Source: Vulcanimicrobiota bacterium
Lineage (GTDB): Bacteria; Vulcanimicrobiota; Vulcanimicrobiia; Vulcanimicrobiales; Vulcanimicrobiaceae
DNA: 64,000 bases
Assembly (NCBI GenBank): GCA_003164495.1
Contig: PLTN01000170.1
Location: forward strand, 1 to 64,000
Direction: 5' to 3'
The notes under the pieces were generated by a model, which saw only the letters and a program-made list of their open reading frames with translations, did not search any database and was not told where the DNA came from. How positions within the stretch are numbered: the stretch's first letter is position 1; each line of letters starts with the position of its first letter. Position numbers and translations under genes: made by a program. Positions 1 to 7,223 of this stretch are shown here, piece after piece.

Positions 1-363
1 AAACAGCGTCGGATCGATCCGCGCCAGCACTTCCCCGGTACGAACGACGCTGTTGTAATCGACGTCGATCTCGGAAATCGTCCCCGAGACCTGCGAGCCG
101 ACGCTGATCGTATTTTGCGGATTAACCGTACCCGACGCTGTTACGTTGCGAGCGAGTGTCCCTTGTTGCACGGGGGTCGTGACGAGGACGGTTGCGGCCG
201 GCACGACCGCGCGCCAAACGAAGATCCCTACGACGACGATGACGATGACGGCCAGCGCGCCACCTATCAGCCATAATTGCCGGTGCTTTCGGGCGGGTTT
301 GACGTTCGGCGACGAGTTCGTTGTGCCGTTCGCCGCGGGCGGGGCCATTGGCGTCACAGCCAT
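1..363 (-). CDS. Efflux periplasmic adaptor (HlyD/MacA-like), N-terminal part only
   Basis: The frame is open from an ATG at 363 to the window edge (121 codons). A basic Pro-rich cytoplasmic start is followed by one membrane segment (about residues 32-50, LIGGALAVIVIVVVGIFVW), then a periplasmic stretch with TASGTVNPQNTISVGSQVSG and VRTGEVLARIDPTLF, the beta-strand/lipoyl half-motif pattern of membrane fusion proteins. Family members join an inner-membrane ABC or RND pump to an outer-membrane channel. MacA-type is favoured by the VNPQNTI.VGSQVSG pattern; the pump gene would lie beyond the edge. Frame and family are seen; substrate is unknown. Confidence 0.8.
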   Translation of the reverse strand, partial: MAVTPMAPPAANGTTNSSPNVKPARKHRQLWLIGGALAVIVIVVVGIFVWRAVVPAATVLVTTPVQQGTLARNVTASGTVNPQNTISVGSQVSGTISEIDVDYNSVVRTGEVLARIDPTLF

Positions 364-482
364 CAGAACGATCCTTCCTTATGAGCCACGACTGCCGCCG
401 GCAGGTGACCTGCTCGATAGTATGGAGCAATTCTGTTGAATTTCGTGTGAAAGGAGAGGCGCGAACAGCTTCACATTCCCAT

Positions 483-1553
483 TCAGGGCGCCGGCAGCTC
501 GCTCGGCAATGTTATGCGTACCGCCGCAATGCAGCGATCGGCCGCGCCGTAATAGATGTCCAGGAGCCCGTCGGGACGCAAATCGCTCGCGCTCGGAAAG
601 ACGATGTCCGAAGAGAGGCCGTGACACTCGTACTCCGTCTGTGGTTCCAGAACGGGCAACGGTGTCCGGTAGAGAATGCGCGCGGGGTTTTCGAGATCGA
701 GAATTGCAATGCCCATACAGTAGCGCGGGTGTCCGCTCGCAGTCGAGACGCCATGGTACGGCATGACCCATCCATAAGGAAGCCGCACCGGCGGAGCCCC
801 GGTACCAATCTTGCTGTTTCCCCAGGGCTGTTCCGCTGCCATGACGCGTTGGTGACGCCGGACCGACGTCAGCGCTCTGATATCGGCCAAGACCGCGTCC
901 ACCGCGATGTATGATATCCAAATGTATTCCCGCGTCTCTTCCCCGCTCGGCGGTGTCGTCACATCGACTCCGTCGTGCCGGAGTTGAACGCGGGTCGTCG
1001 GCCGGTGCAAGATTGCAAACGACGGCACCCCCTCGGGATCGACGATTATCTCTGGAAAGAGCGCGGCATCTTTGTTTCCACACTGATTGAGGTCGTCCTC
1101 ACCGGGGATAACCTCGTACCGCAAGAGGCCGAGCCGCTGCCAATTGTAGAGGTCCTCTGAGACGGCAATCGCAACGCGCGGTTCGTAGGGAACGAACGCC
1201 GTATACGTCATGACGTAACGCTTGAGCAACGGTTCGTAAATGATTCGTGGGTCTTCGACCCCGCCACCGCCGGCGTTAACCTCATACGATTCGTGCGGTT
1301 CAAGCGCAATACCAAGGCGCTCGACGCCGACGGGAACGTCGCCTTCAAAAAGGACGCGAACATGCCCGATCCGGGAATAGTTGCCTTCGGCGATAAGGCG
1401 CGGAAAGAGGTGCATCGCACCGTCCGCCGCACGAACTCCGCCCGGATTGAGAACCCCCCATGCTTCGTGTGGCTCGCCTGCCTTTGAGCTCATGACGACT
1501 CCGAAGCGGGTAGCAGCGAAGTCTTTCTCCCTCGCCGGCGTCAGCGTACTCAC
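483..1553 (-). CDS. GH130-family glycoside phosphorylase/hydrolase
   Basis: A 356-residue protein with the five-bladed beta-propeller pattern of GH130 enzymes, which phosphorolyse beta-1,4-mannosides or related glycosides. Visible signatures are NAGGGGVEDPRI (residues 93-104, holding the conserved Asp region), CGNKDAALFPE and a late YYGAADRCIAAVRI (the usual YGaaD...a end). No signal peptide, so it acts in the cytoplasm. It starts with GTG at 1553, and that codon overlaps the stop of a tiny membrane ORF by GTGA; the PPK2 kinase gene lies just upstream. Donor sugar cannot be told from sequence. An internal ATG at residue 21 (VVMSSK) is a possible later start. Confidence 0.85.
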   Translation of the reverse strand: MSTLTPAREKDFAATRFGVVMSSKAGEPHEAWGVLNPGGVRAADGAMHLFPRLIAEGNYSRIGHVRVLFEGDVPVGVERLGIALEPHESYEVNAGGGGVEDPRIIYEPLLKRYVMTYTAFVPYEPRVAIAVSEDLYNWQRLGLLRYEVIPGEDDLNQCGNKDAALFPEIIVDPEGVPSFAILHRPTTRVQLRHDGVDVTTPPSGEETREYIWISYIAVDAVLADIRALTSVRRHQRVMAAEQPWGNSKIGTGAPPVRLPYGWVMPYHGVSTASGHPRYCMGIAILDLENPARILYRTPLPVLEPQTEYECHGLSSDIVFPSASDLRPDGLLDIYYGAADRCIAAVRITLPSELPAP

Positions 1554-1636
1554 TTATGGGCAGTGCCCCATAAGAATACATGCAACCCGAGTGTCCACGA
1601 AAGCAGCGCTGCGATTACAACGATCGCGAGAGCCAC
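1550..1636 (-). CDS. Possible small single-span membrane protein between PPK2 and GH130
   Basis: A 28-codon frame from GTG at 1636 reads VALAIVVIAALLSWTLGLHV then FLWGTAHK and stops with TGA that overlaps the GTG start of the GH130 gene (GTGA). The frame stays open upstream with basic residues (RRRAALKLWHGIA), so a non-standard CTG start at 1660 would give 36 residues with an inside-positive end. The hydrophobic segment plus the exact 4-base coupling are the evidence; no family is recognised and no good ribosome site is seen for the GTG. Confidence 0.35.
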   Translation of the reverse strand: MALAIVVIAALLSWTLGLHVFLWGTAHK

Positions 1637-1656
1637 GGCTATGCCGTGCCAGAGTT

Positions 1657-2490
1657 TCAGGGCAGCTCTTCTTCTTTGTAATACTTCCGTCGAATGTCGG
1701 CCAGATCGACGCGGGCTGCCGGCACCTTCAGATCCATTTCATCCATCGTATCGGCGATGATTTGAGAGATTGCTAAATTACGAAACCACTTATGATCGGC
1801 GGGGATGATGTACCACGGCGCATGCTCGGTACTCGTCCGCTCCATTGCCTCCTCATAAGCGTCGCGATAACGCGGCCAGAACTCGCGTTCCGTGTAGTCC
1901 GACTCGCTGATCTTCCAATTGCGCGCCGGATCATCGAGGCGCTCTTTGAATCGCCGAAGTTGCTCCTCGGGGCTGATGTGCAGGAAGAACTTGAGAATCC
2001 GCGTGCCACCTTGACAAAGCGTCTCTTCAAAATCGTTGATGAGATCGTACCGTTCCGACCAAACGGATTTGGGCACGAGCTTGTGCACGCGCACGACGAG
2101 CACGTCTTCGTAGTGGGACCGATTAAAGATCGTGATCTGCCCCTTGCCGGGCGTTTGCCGATGCACGCGCCAGAGGAAATCGTGCGCGAGCTCTTCCGCC
2201 GTAGGCTCCTTGAATCCAAAAACCGCGGTGCCTTGAGGATTCATCCCGGTGAAGAGGTGCCGGACAACGCCGTCTTTCCCGCCGGCGTCGAGAGCTTGCA
2301 GTACGATGAGGAGCGATTGAGTTGCGTCGGCGTAGAGTAAATACTGAAGCGCATCGAGCCGTGCTACATGTCGTTGTATTTCTCGTTCGGCCTCTTCGCG
2401 CGATTCGAGCTTGCCCGCATACGCTGGGTCTATATCCTTAAGATGGATCTTCGAGCCGCTATCGACCACGAACCGTTTTCGATAGTCCAT
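1657..2490 (-). CDS. Polyphosphate kinase 2 family protein
   Basis: A 277-residue PPK2-family kinase, which moves phosphate between polyphosphate and nucleoside mono- or diphosphates in the cytoplasm. The Walker A-like loop is QALDAGGKDGVVRHLF (residues 65-80); the Walker B/lid region is FNRSHYEDVLVVRVH, followed by DFEETL, the KFFLHISPEEQLRRF segment and a late APWYIIPADHKWFRNL, all family landmarks. Length fits single-domain PPK2. Class III (AMP/ADP phosphorylation) is suggested by overall pattern but not proven. It is 5 bases upstream of the secreted-protein gene's end and probably heads a unit with the downstream small ORF and GH130. Confidence 0.9.
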   Translation of the reverse strand: MDYRKRFVVDSGSKIHLKDIDPAYAGKLESREEAEREIQRHVARLDALQYLLYADATQSLLIVLQALDAGGKDGVVRHLFTGMNPQGTAVFGFKEPTAEELAHDFLWRVHRQTPGKGQITIFNRSHYEDVLVVRVHKLVPKSVWSERYDLINDFEETLCQGGTRILKFFLHISPEEQLRRFKERLDDPARNWKISESDYTEREFWPRYRDAYEEAMERTSTEHAPWYIIPADHKWFRNLAISQIIADTMDEMDLKVPAARVDLADIRRKYYKEEELP

Positions 2491-2495
2491 CGTAT

Positions 2496-3314
2496 CTACT
2501 CAGATACGAGGGAAAGCGTCGACGGGTCGACGTCATAATCTCCGGGCCCGACGATGGCGTTCGGGAAGGCGCAAATCAAACTGTTGTCCGGTCCCCAGAT
2601 GACGACGAGATCCGGCGGTCCGCACGGTGTTTGGGTAAGCTGGTAGTTGGCCAGCAATGTCGCTCCCGGACTATCGGGATAGACCGCGTATGACTCGTAG
2701 GTTTGACCGGAGGCGATGAGGTCGCCGAAAAGCGCAGCGCCGGCACTGAACGCGAGCGCTCCCCAGAAACCGCCGCCCCAATATGTGGGCGCCGGGTTCC
2801 AAGCGACGCCGCGATTCCAGCCCCAGGCATTCCCGTGGAACGAGGGGTTGCCGATGCGCCGTTGTGCTCCGATGTTGCCGGGCGACTGTCGCGGCGGGTT
2901 GTTGCGCACCGCTACTTGCCCGCCGTTCGGACTTCCGGGCTGCCGCGCCGATGGTTGCGGTAATTGCGCGCGGACGGCTGGCGCCTGCGGTCGTTGAAAC
3001 GCTGCAGCGGGCGGGGGCGCGGCGGCTGCCCGCTGGGGCGGAGCCATCCGTTGCGGAGCCGCCGCTTGCGGCGCGGGAGCGAGATCGTGGTTGAGCTGGA
3101 AACCGCCGCCGCGCGCCGCCGGCGCCTGAGCCGGGCGCTGAGCCGGCGCTGGAGCCTGCCGCTGAGCCGGTGCCGGAGCCTGCCGCTGAGCCTGTGCCGG
3201 AGCCTGCCGCTGAGCCGGCGCCGCGCGGCCGCCCCCGCCGCGCGGCTGCGCGTATGCGGCCGTCGTCGAGGCAATCGTGAACGCGACACAAAGGAGCGCT
3301 GCAAGTCCGCGCAT
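2496..3314 (-). CDS. Secreted Ala/Pro/Gln-rich protein of unknown function
   Basis: 272 residues. A signal peptide (MRGLAALLCVAFTIASTTAAYA) is followed by about 140 residues of low-complexity A/P/Q/R sequence including the repeated octapeptide RQAPAPAQ, then a glycine/tryptophan-rich patch (YWGGGFWGALAFSAGAALF) and a more ordered C-terminus with one Cys pair and WGPDNSLICAFPN. It probably sits in the periplasm or on the envelope. Its ATG overlaps by one base the TGA of the secreted protein gene upstream, so the two are co-transcribed. Family unknown. Confidence 0.7.
   Translation of the reverse strand: MRGLAALLCVAFTIASTTAAYAQPRGGGGRAAPAQRQAPAQAQRQAPAPAQRQAPAPAQRPAQAPAARGGGFQLNHDLAPAPQAAAPQRMAPPQRAAAAPPPAAAFQRPQAPAVRAQLPQPSARQPGSPNGGQVAVRNNPPRQSPGNIGAQRRIGNPSFHGNAWGWNRGVAWNPAPTYWGGGFWGALAFSAGAALFGDLIASGQTYESYAVYPDSPGATLLANYQLTQTPCGPPDLVVIWGPDNSLICAFPNAIVGPGDYDVDPSTLSLVSE
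3137..3222. repeat. 24-bp in-frame tandem repeat (about 3.6 copies)
   Basis: Units 3137-3160, 3161-3184, 3185-3208 and a partial one to 3222 differ by one to three bases and start GCTGAGCC. Read on the minus strand each unit encodes the octapeptide QAPAPAQR-type motif of the secreted protein. The unit length is a multiple of three, so copy-number change keeps frame. Confidence 0.85.
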
Positions 3315-3766
3315 CAGCGTGTCACCTTGTCGATGGTGCCGTGCACCGCGATCGATGTGCCCCGCGCCGTTCGCACGAAGACCAGAACGCCGTTCGGAGG
3401 CAATTGCTCCGACGATCGCGGAAGGGGCTGCGCAGCAGCGCTAGGATTGAAAAACACGGTGCCGTGGTCGAAGCCGATCGTGTGATCCGCACCGTTGCGG
3501 CGAAGCGCAAGCCGATAGGGAAGACAGCGCCGAATCTCGCCGATATAGGTGCACGCTGCATGCGAGATGATCAGCGTGTCTCGATTATCCGGGCTAAACA
3601 CCCGGATCGTGTCGCCCACGATCCGGATGACGCTGCCGCCGTAGTTCTGGACCGTGCCGTCGCGCTGGTCGATGCGCACGGTCCCCTTGGCATTCGCGAC
3701 CGAACTGAGCGCGAGAAACATGGCAAGCGCGCCCACGGAATAGAACCGCAGTGTTCTGAAAGTCAT
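3314..3766 (-). CDS. Small secreted protein, unknown family
   Basis: The likely start is the ATG at 3766 (MTFRTLRFYSVGALAMFLAL), because a clean signal peptide ending VANA begins there; the frame is open 12 codons further upstream. The mature part is about 125 residues of beta-type sequence with a Cys pair (HAACTYIGEIRRCLPY) and ends TIDKVTR. It overlaps the next secreted-protein gene by one base (TGATG). No domain recognised; a periplasmic or surface role in partnership with the Pro-rich neighbour is inference from the coupling. Confidence 0.65.
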   Translation of the reverse strand: MTFRTLRFYSVGALAMFLALSSVANAKGTVRIDQRDGTVQNYGGSVIRIVGDTIRVFSPDNRDTLIISHAACTYIGEIRRCLPYRLALRRNGADHTIGFDHGTVFFNPSAAAQPLPRSSEQLPPNGVLVFVRTARGTSIAVHGTIDKVTR

Positions 3767-3825
3767 ACAGTTAACCGTTCTCGTTCCCCGGAAAGCAGGC
3801 AACCAAACGTCCCCAAACTTTCCAC

Positions 3826-4938
3826 CTACGTGATGATGGTCCGGCCGGCGATCGCGCAGGCCGAGCCGTCTTTGAGAACGATGTGCAGCGCAAGCGCCGT
3901 CCCGGCGTTCAGCACGTCTTCGCTGTCGAGGGCGATCGACGGCACGTCTTCAACGTCCATGCCGATGCCGTGACCGAGTCCGTAGCTGCTCGCAAATGTC
4001 AGCAAGCCGTCGTCGCCGAGCGCTTTCCGCGCCGCGGCGGCAACGGTGCTGCCGCGCGCTCCCGCGATGGCCGCGGCTTCCATCGCATCGACCGCAGCGC
4101 GAGCACGCGATGCGAGGTTCTCCGCTTGTGCGTTCGGCATGCCGATCGCGAACGTTTGCGCGGCCTCGCTCCAGTAGCGTTGAATTTCGACGCCCAAGAA
4201 CAACATGACCGTGTCGCCCTCTTCGAGGCGGCGCTCGACCGGCGGCGCGAGCTCGTTATTCTCGGGGCCGCCCGAGGTGAGAATACGCACGTCTTCCGCG
4301 CCGGCCAGCCGCATCGAGCGCTCGATCTGCGCGAAAGCTTCGCTCGTTGAAGCGCCGGGGCGCAGCACCGTTGCGGCCACGGCGAACGCGGCCTCGAGGA
4401 CGTGCGACGCCCGTTGCGCGACCGCTAGGTCGGCCGCGTCTTTCTTGCGGCGCAGATGCGCGAACTCCGCGTCGCGCGGCACGAACGTTACGTCCGGGAC
4501 GGCTCGGGTCAGAGCGCTCCACTCCCGGGCGGGAAACGTTTCCACAGCACCGACCGTGCCGACGCGCGCCTGCGCCAGACCCTGCTCCGTCAGCACTTCA
4601 GCGAGCTTCTTCGAAATGCTCGCGAACATCCGAACGTCTGCTATCCACGTCATCGGTCGAATCGACGGGAGCGTCCGCCCCCCGCCGTTCACCAGCACGA
4701 TCGGCGGCGCGTCGAGCGTCACCAGCACGGCGGCATCGCGGATGCGCGGAAAATAATGCGAGACGTACGCGAGCGCGCCGCAGCGTTCCGCGTCGCCGTA
4801 GAAGATCCACGCGGCGTCACCGGCGGCGCTGATTGCCGATCGAACGTTCTCGAGCCGCGACTGCAACAACGCCGCGGGAACGAGGTCCTCGTCCCAAAAC
4901 AGCGCACCGTGCTTGATGACGGTATGAACGGTTTGCAT
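3826..4938 (-). CDS. M24-fold (creatinase/prolidase-like) protein, second of a pair
   Basis: 370 residues from ATG at 4938 (MQTVHTVIKHGALFWDEDLV); the frame runs open much further upstream, but that part lies over the neighbouring M24 gene and makes no sense. The N-terminal creatinase-type domain is followed by a pita-bread domain with GPENNELAPPVERRLEEGD, FLGVEIQRYWSEAAQTF and SSYGLGHGIGMDVEDVPSIA. Of the five metal ligands of aminopeptidase P only the His of GHGIGM is obvious; the two Asp and the late Glu are not in place. It is therefore probably not a classical metallopeptidase. It overlaps the upstream paralogue by one base (TGATG). Confidence 0.8.
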   Translation of the reverse strand: MQTVHTVIKHGALFWDEDLVPAALLQSRLENVRSAISAAGDAAWIFYGDAERCGALAYVSHYFPRIRDAAVLVTLDAPPIVLVNGGGRTLPSIRPMTWIADVRMFASISKKLAEVLTEQGLAQARVGTVGAVETFPAREWSALTRAVPDVTFVPRDAEFAHLRRKKDAADLAVAQRASHVLEAAFAVAATVLRPGASTSEAFAQIERSMRLAGAEDVRILTSGGPENNELAPPVERRLEEGDTVMLFLGVEIQRYWSEAAQTFAIGMPNAQAENLASRARAAVDAMEAAAIAGARGSTVAAAARKALGDDGLLTFASSYGLGHGIGMDVEDVPSIALDSEDVLNAGTALALHIVLKDGSACAIAGRTIIT

Positions 4939-6077
4939 CAGACGGCGCGCCAGAAGAGCTTCGCCGGCGTCTTCGTAAGTACGCGCGGTCGCGCACGTTC
5001 GATCACCACCGTGTCGCCGAGCATCAAGTAACCGGTATCGGGAAAATACTGATTGGGATGGATGACGAACGTCATGCCTTCTTCCAGCGTCGGACCGCCT
5101 TCCGGATCGAGATCGCCCGGCAGCACCGATCCCCGTCCTAAACCGTGACCGCGGGTCCGCATGTACGGCGGGCGGCAGAATTCGCCGTAACCGCCGTCCG
5201 TGATGACCTGGTTTGCGGCTTCTGCGATCGCGGAGCTGCTCTGACCGGGCAATGCGGCCGCGAAGGCTCGGCGCTCCGCCTCGATGAGGATGTTGAAGTT
5301 TTCGACGGTTTTCGGCGTCGGCTCGCCGAGAACGAACGTCCGGCACAGTTGGGCGTGATAGCCCGCGAACGCGGGCGTGATCTCGCCGACGATGACGTCG
5401 CCGGCCTCGAGCCGGCGCTCCGTCGCGCCGCGAACGGCCGTGTTGTGGCTGCCGCCGGCGATCAAACCGAAATTGTCGGAGGCGCCGAGCGACTTCATCG
5501 TCGCTTCAACCTCGGCCGCAAGCTCGTACTCGCGCAGGCCGACCCTCGCGACCTGGCAGAGCGTCGCGAAGCCGGCGTCGGCGATCTCCGCCGCGCGTGC
5601 GATACGCGCGACTTCGGCCGGAGATTTCACCGCGGCCAACCGCGGAATGATCTCGTTCTCGCCCGGTAGCGCGAAACCGGCGAACGACTCCGCTGCGCGC
5701 ACCGATAGCGCGTCGCCCCCGCAGAGCGCGAAGGGCGGCGAGGCTTGCGCGAGCGCCCCGGCAGCCGCCTGCATCAGACCCTTCGCATCGGCCGGCACGA
5801 CGTCCGCGTGGGAAACGAGGCGCTTAGCGCGCGGCGCATCCCACGCCGGCGAAACGAATAGCGTCGGCCGGCCTTCCAGCTGCAGCACGAGCCAGCACGG
5901 ACCCACGGCGTAGAAGTCGGTGAGGTAGAACAGCTCGTCCATGGAGGTCATGTCGTGCTGCGCGCTATCGTAGACGGCCAGCGTAGCGATCTTCTTCTTC
6001 GCCATCTCCGCGCGAACGCGGTCGAGCCGGCCGCGAAGTTCGGTTTCGGAGACGAGGACCGGATCGTCGAGAATCAT
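4938..6077 (-). CDS. Creatinase-like M24-family protein, first of a pair
   Basis: 379 residues. The ATG at 6077 is chosen because GGAGG lies 7 bases before it and MILDDPVLVSETELRGRLDR begins like the family; the frame is open 27 codons further. The catalytic-domain pattern EITPAFAGYHAQLCRTF resembles creatinase (Glu...GYYTALERT) rather than the Asp/Asp metal site of Xaa-Pro peptidases; His311 in RGHGLGRGS and Glu333 in EEGMTFVIHP remain. It probably hydrolyses a small C-N bonded compound in the cytoplasm (inference). It is divergent from the substrate-binding protein gene at 6170. Confidence 0.82.
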   Translation of the reverse strand: MILDDPVLVSETELRGRLDRVRAEMAKKKIATLAVYDSAQHDMTSMDELFYLTDFYAVGPCWLVLQLEGRPTLFVSPAWDAPRAKRLVSHADVVPADAKGLMQAAAGALAQASPPFALCGGDALSVRAAESFAGFALPGENEIIPRLAAVKSPAEVARIARAAEIADAGFATLCQVARVGLREYELAAEVEATMKSLGASDNFGLIAGGSHNTAVRGATERRLEAGDVIVGEITPAFAGYHAQLCRTFVLGEPTPKTVENFNILIEAERRAFAAALPGQSSSAIAEAANQVITDGGYGEFCRPPYMRTRGHGLGRGSVLPGDLDPEGGPTLEEGMTFVIHPNQYFPDTGYLMLGDTVVIERARPRVLTKTPAKLFWRAV

Positions 6078-6169
6078 CAGGCGACCTCCGTTTTCACAAG
6101 CATGGTGTCCTGCCGGCGAAATTATGCATCGCGGAACTTGAGGACTCGGGCGATCCAATCGACAATGGA

Positions 6170-7117
6170 ATGACGATGAAGCGTTCCGAGTGGTTGGCTT
6201 CGAGTGCGGCGTCGGGCATCTTCTCGAGTGCGGGGCTCTCGCGGGTTGCCCTCGCGCAGGACGCGCCCACGCTCAAGATCGGCGTGCCGTATGCCGAGCC
6301 GACCGGCCCCGCGTATTACGCCCAGGACCTGGGCCTCTACCGGAAGGCCGGGCTCAACGTCGAGCTGGTGCAGCTCCAAAACGGGGTTGCCATCGCGGCG
6401 GCCGTCATCGGCGGGACCGTGCACATCGGCGCCTCGCAGATCCTCTCGCTGGCGGTCGCGCGCTTGCGCGGTGTCGCGCTCATGATGATCGCACCGGGCG
6501 GGCTGTGGGACGCCGAACGGCCGAACGCAGGACTGATCGTCGCGCCCAACGCGCCGCTCCAGCGCGGCCGCGACCTCGTCGGCCGCACGGTCGGGACGAC
6601 CGTGCTGGGCGGAACCGATCAACTCGGTGTCTTTGCGTACGTCGACCGCGACGGCGGCGATTATAAAGGCGTGAAGTTCGTCGAAATGCCCGCCAGCGTC
6701 ATGGTGGACGCGGTCTTACAGGGCCGCGTCGATACCGCGCACGTGACCGATCCGGCTTTTTCGGACGCCATCGCTTCGAAGCGCATCCGCATCCTGACCA
6801 ACCCGTTGAGCAGTATCGCGCGGCGCTTCATCCTGACCGCGTACTTCACGAACAGCACCTGGCTCGCTGCGAACAAGCGCACCGCGCAAGTGTTTGCCGG
6901 GGTCATCAACGAGGCCGGCATTTGGGCAATGAACAATCGCGCACAAGCGGCTCAAATGCTCGCGAAGTACATTCCGATGGCCGAGCCGCGCGTCACCTCG
7001 TCGTTCGGCGACAAGCTCGACCCTTCGCTCGTCCAGCCCATGTACGATCTTGCCGTGAAGTACGGCTTTCTTGCGAGCCCGGTCGACAGCCGAACGATGC
7101 TCTGGAATGGGAAGTAA
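6170..7117 (+). CDS. NMT1/THI5-like periplasmic substrate-binding protein
   Basis: 315 residues with a Ser/Ala-rich signal region (to RVALAQDA) and the family's opening LKIGVPYAEPTGPAYYAQDL, then GLYRKAGLNVELVQLQNG and IGGTVHIGASQILSLA. Such proteins deliver nitrogenous, sulfonate or aromatic compounds to ABC importers (SsuA, TauA, ThiY, phthalate binders). No permease or ATPase gene adjoins it. Starts at ATG 6170 or ATG 6176. It faces away from the creatinase-like pair and leads to the TonB receptor, which suggests joint uptake of one substrate. Confidence 0.85.
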   Translation: MTMKRSEWLASSAASGIFSSAGLSRVALAQDAPTLKIGVPYAEPTGPAYYAQDLGLYRKAGLNVELVQLQNGVAIAAAVIGGTVHIGASQILSLAVARLRGVALMMIAPGGLWDAERPNAGLIVAPNAPLQRGRDLVGRTVGTTVLGGTDQLGVFAYVDRDGGDYKGVKFVEMPASVMVDAVLQGRVDTAHVTDPAFSDAIASKRIRILTNPLSSIARRFILTAYFTNSTWLAANKRTAQVFAGVINEAGIWAMNNRAQAAQMLAKYIPMAEPRVTSSFGDKLDPSLVQPMYDLAVKYGFLASPVDSRTMLWNGK

Positions 7118-7175
7118 GCTTAAGAAGCTTTAAACAAAACCTTAATAACATCTTTATCAGGAACTTCTAAGCTAC

Positions 7176-7209
7176 GAACGATCCCCGGGTTCTACCGGGT
7201 CGTTCTTTT
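7176..7209 (+). terminator. Rho-independent terminator after the NMT1-like gene
   Basis: GAACGATCCCCGG pairs with CCGGGTCGTTC (one extra base pair-mismatch region) around the loop GTTCTA and is followed by TTTT. It separates the binding protein gene from the TonB receptor gene. Confidence 0.7.
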
Positions 7210-7223
7210 GCTGGAGGTTCCGG

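Noticed and set aside
3137-3222. CRISPR-like array
   Set aside because: Units are directly abutting with no spacers and stay in the reading frame of a Pro-rich protein.
4938-5346. N-terminal extension of the second M24 protein
   Set aside because: The open frame there is antiparallel shadow over the first M24 gene; the ATG at 4938 gives the normal length.
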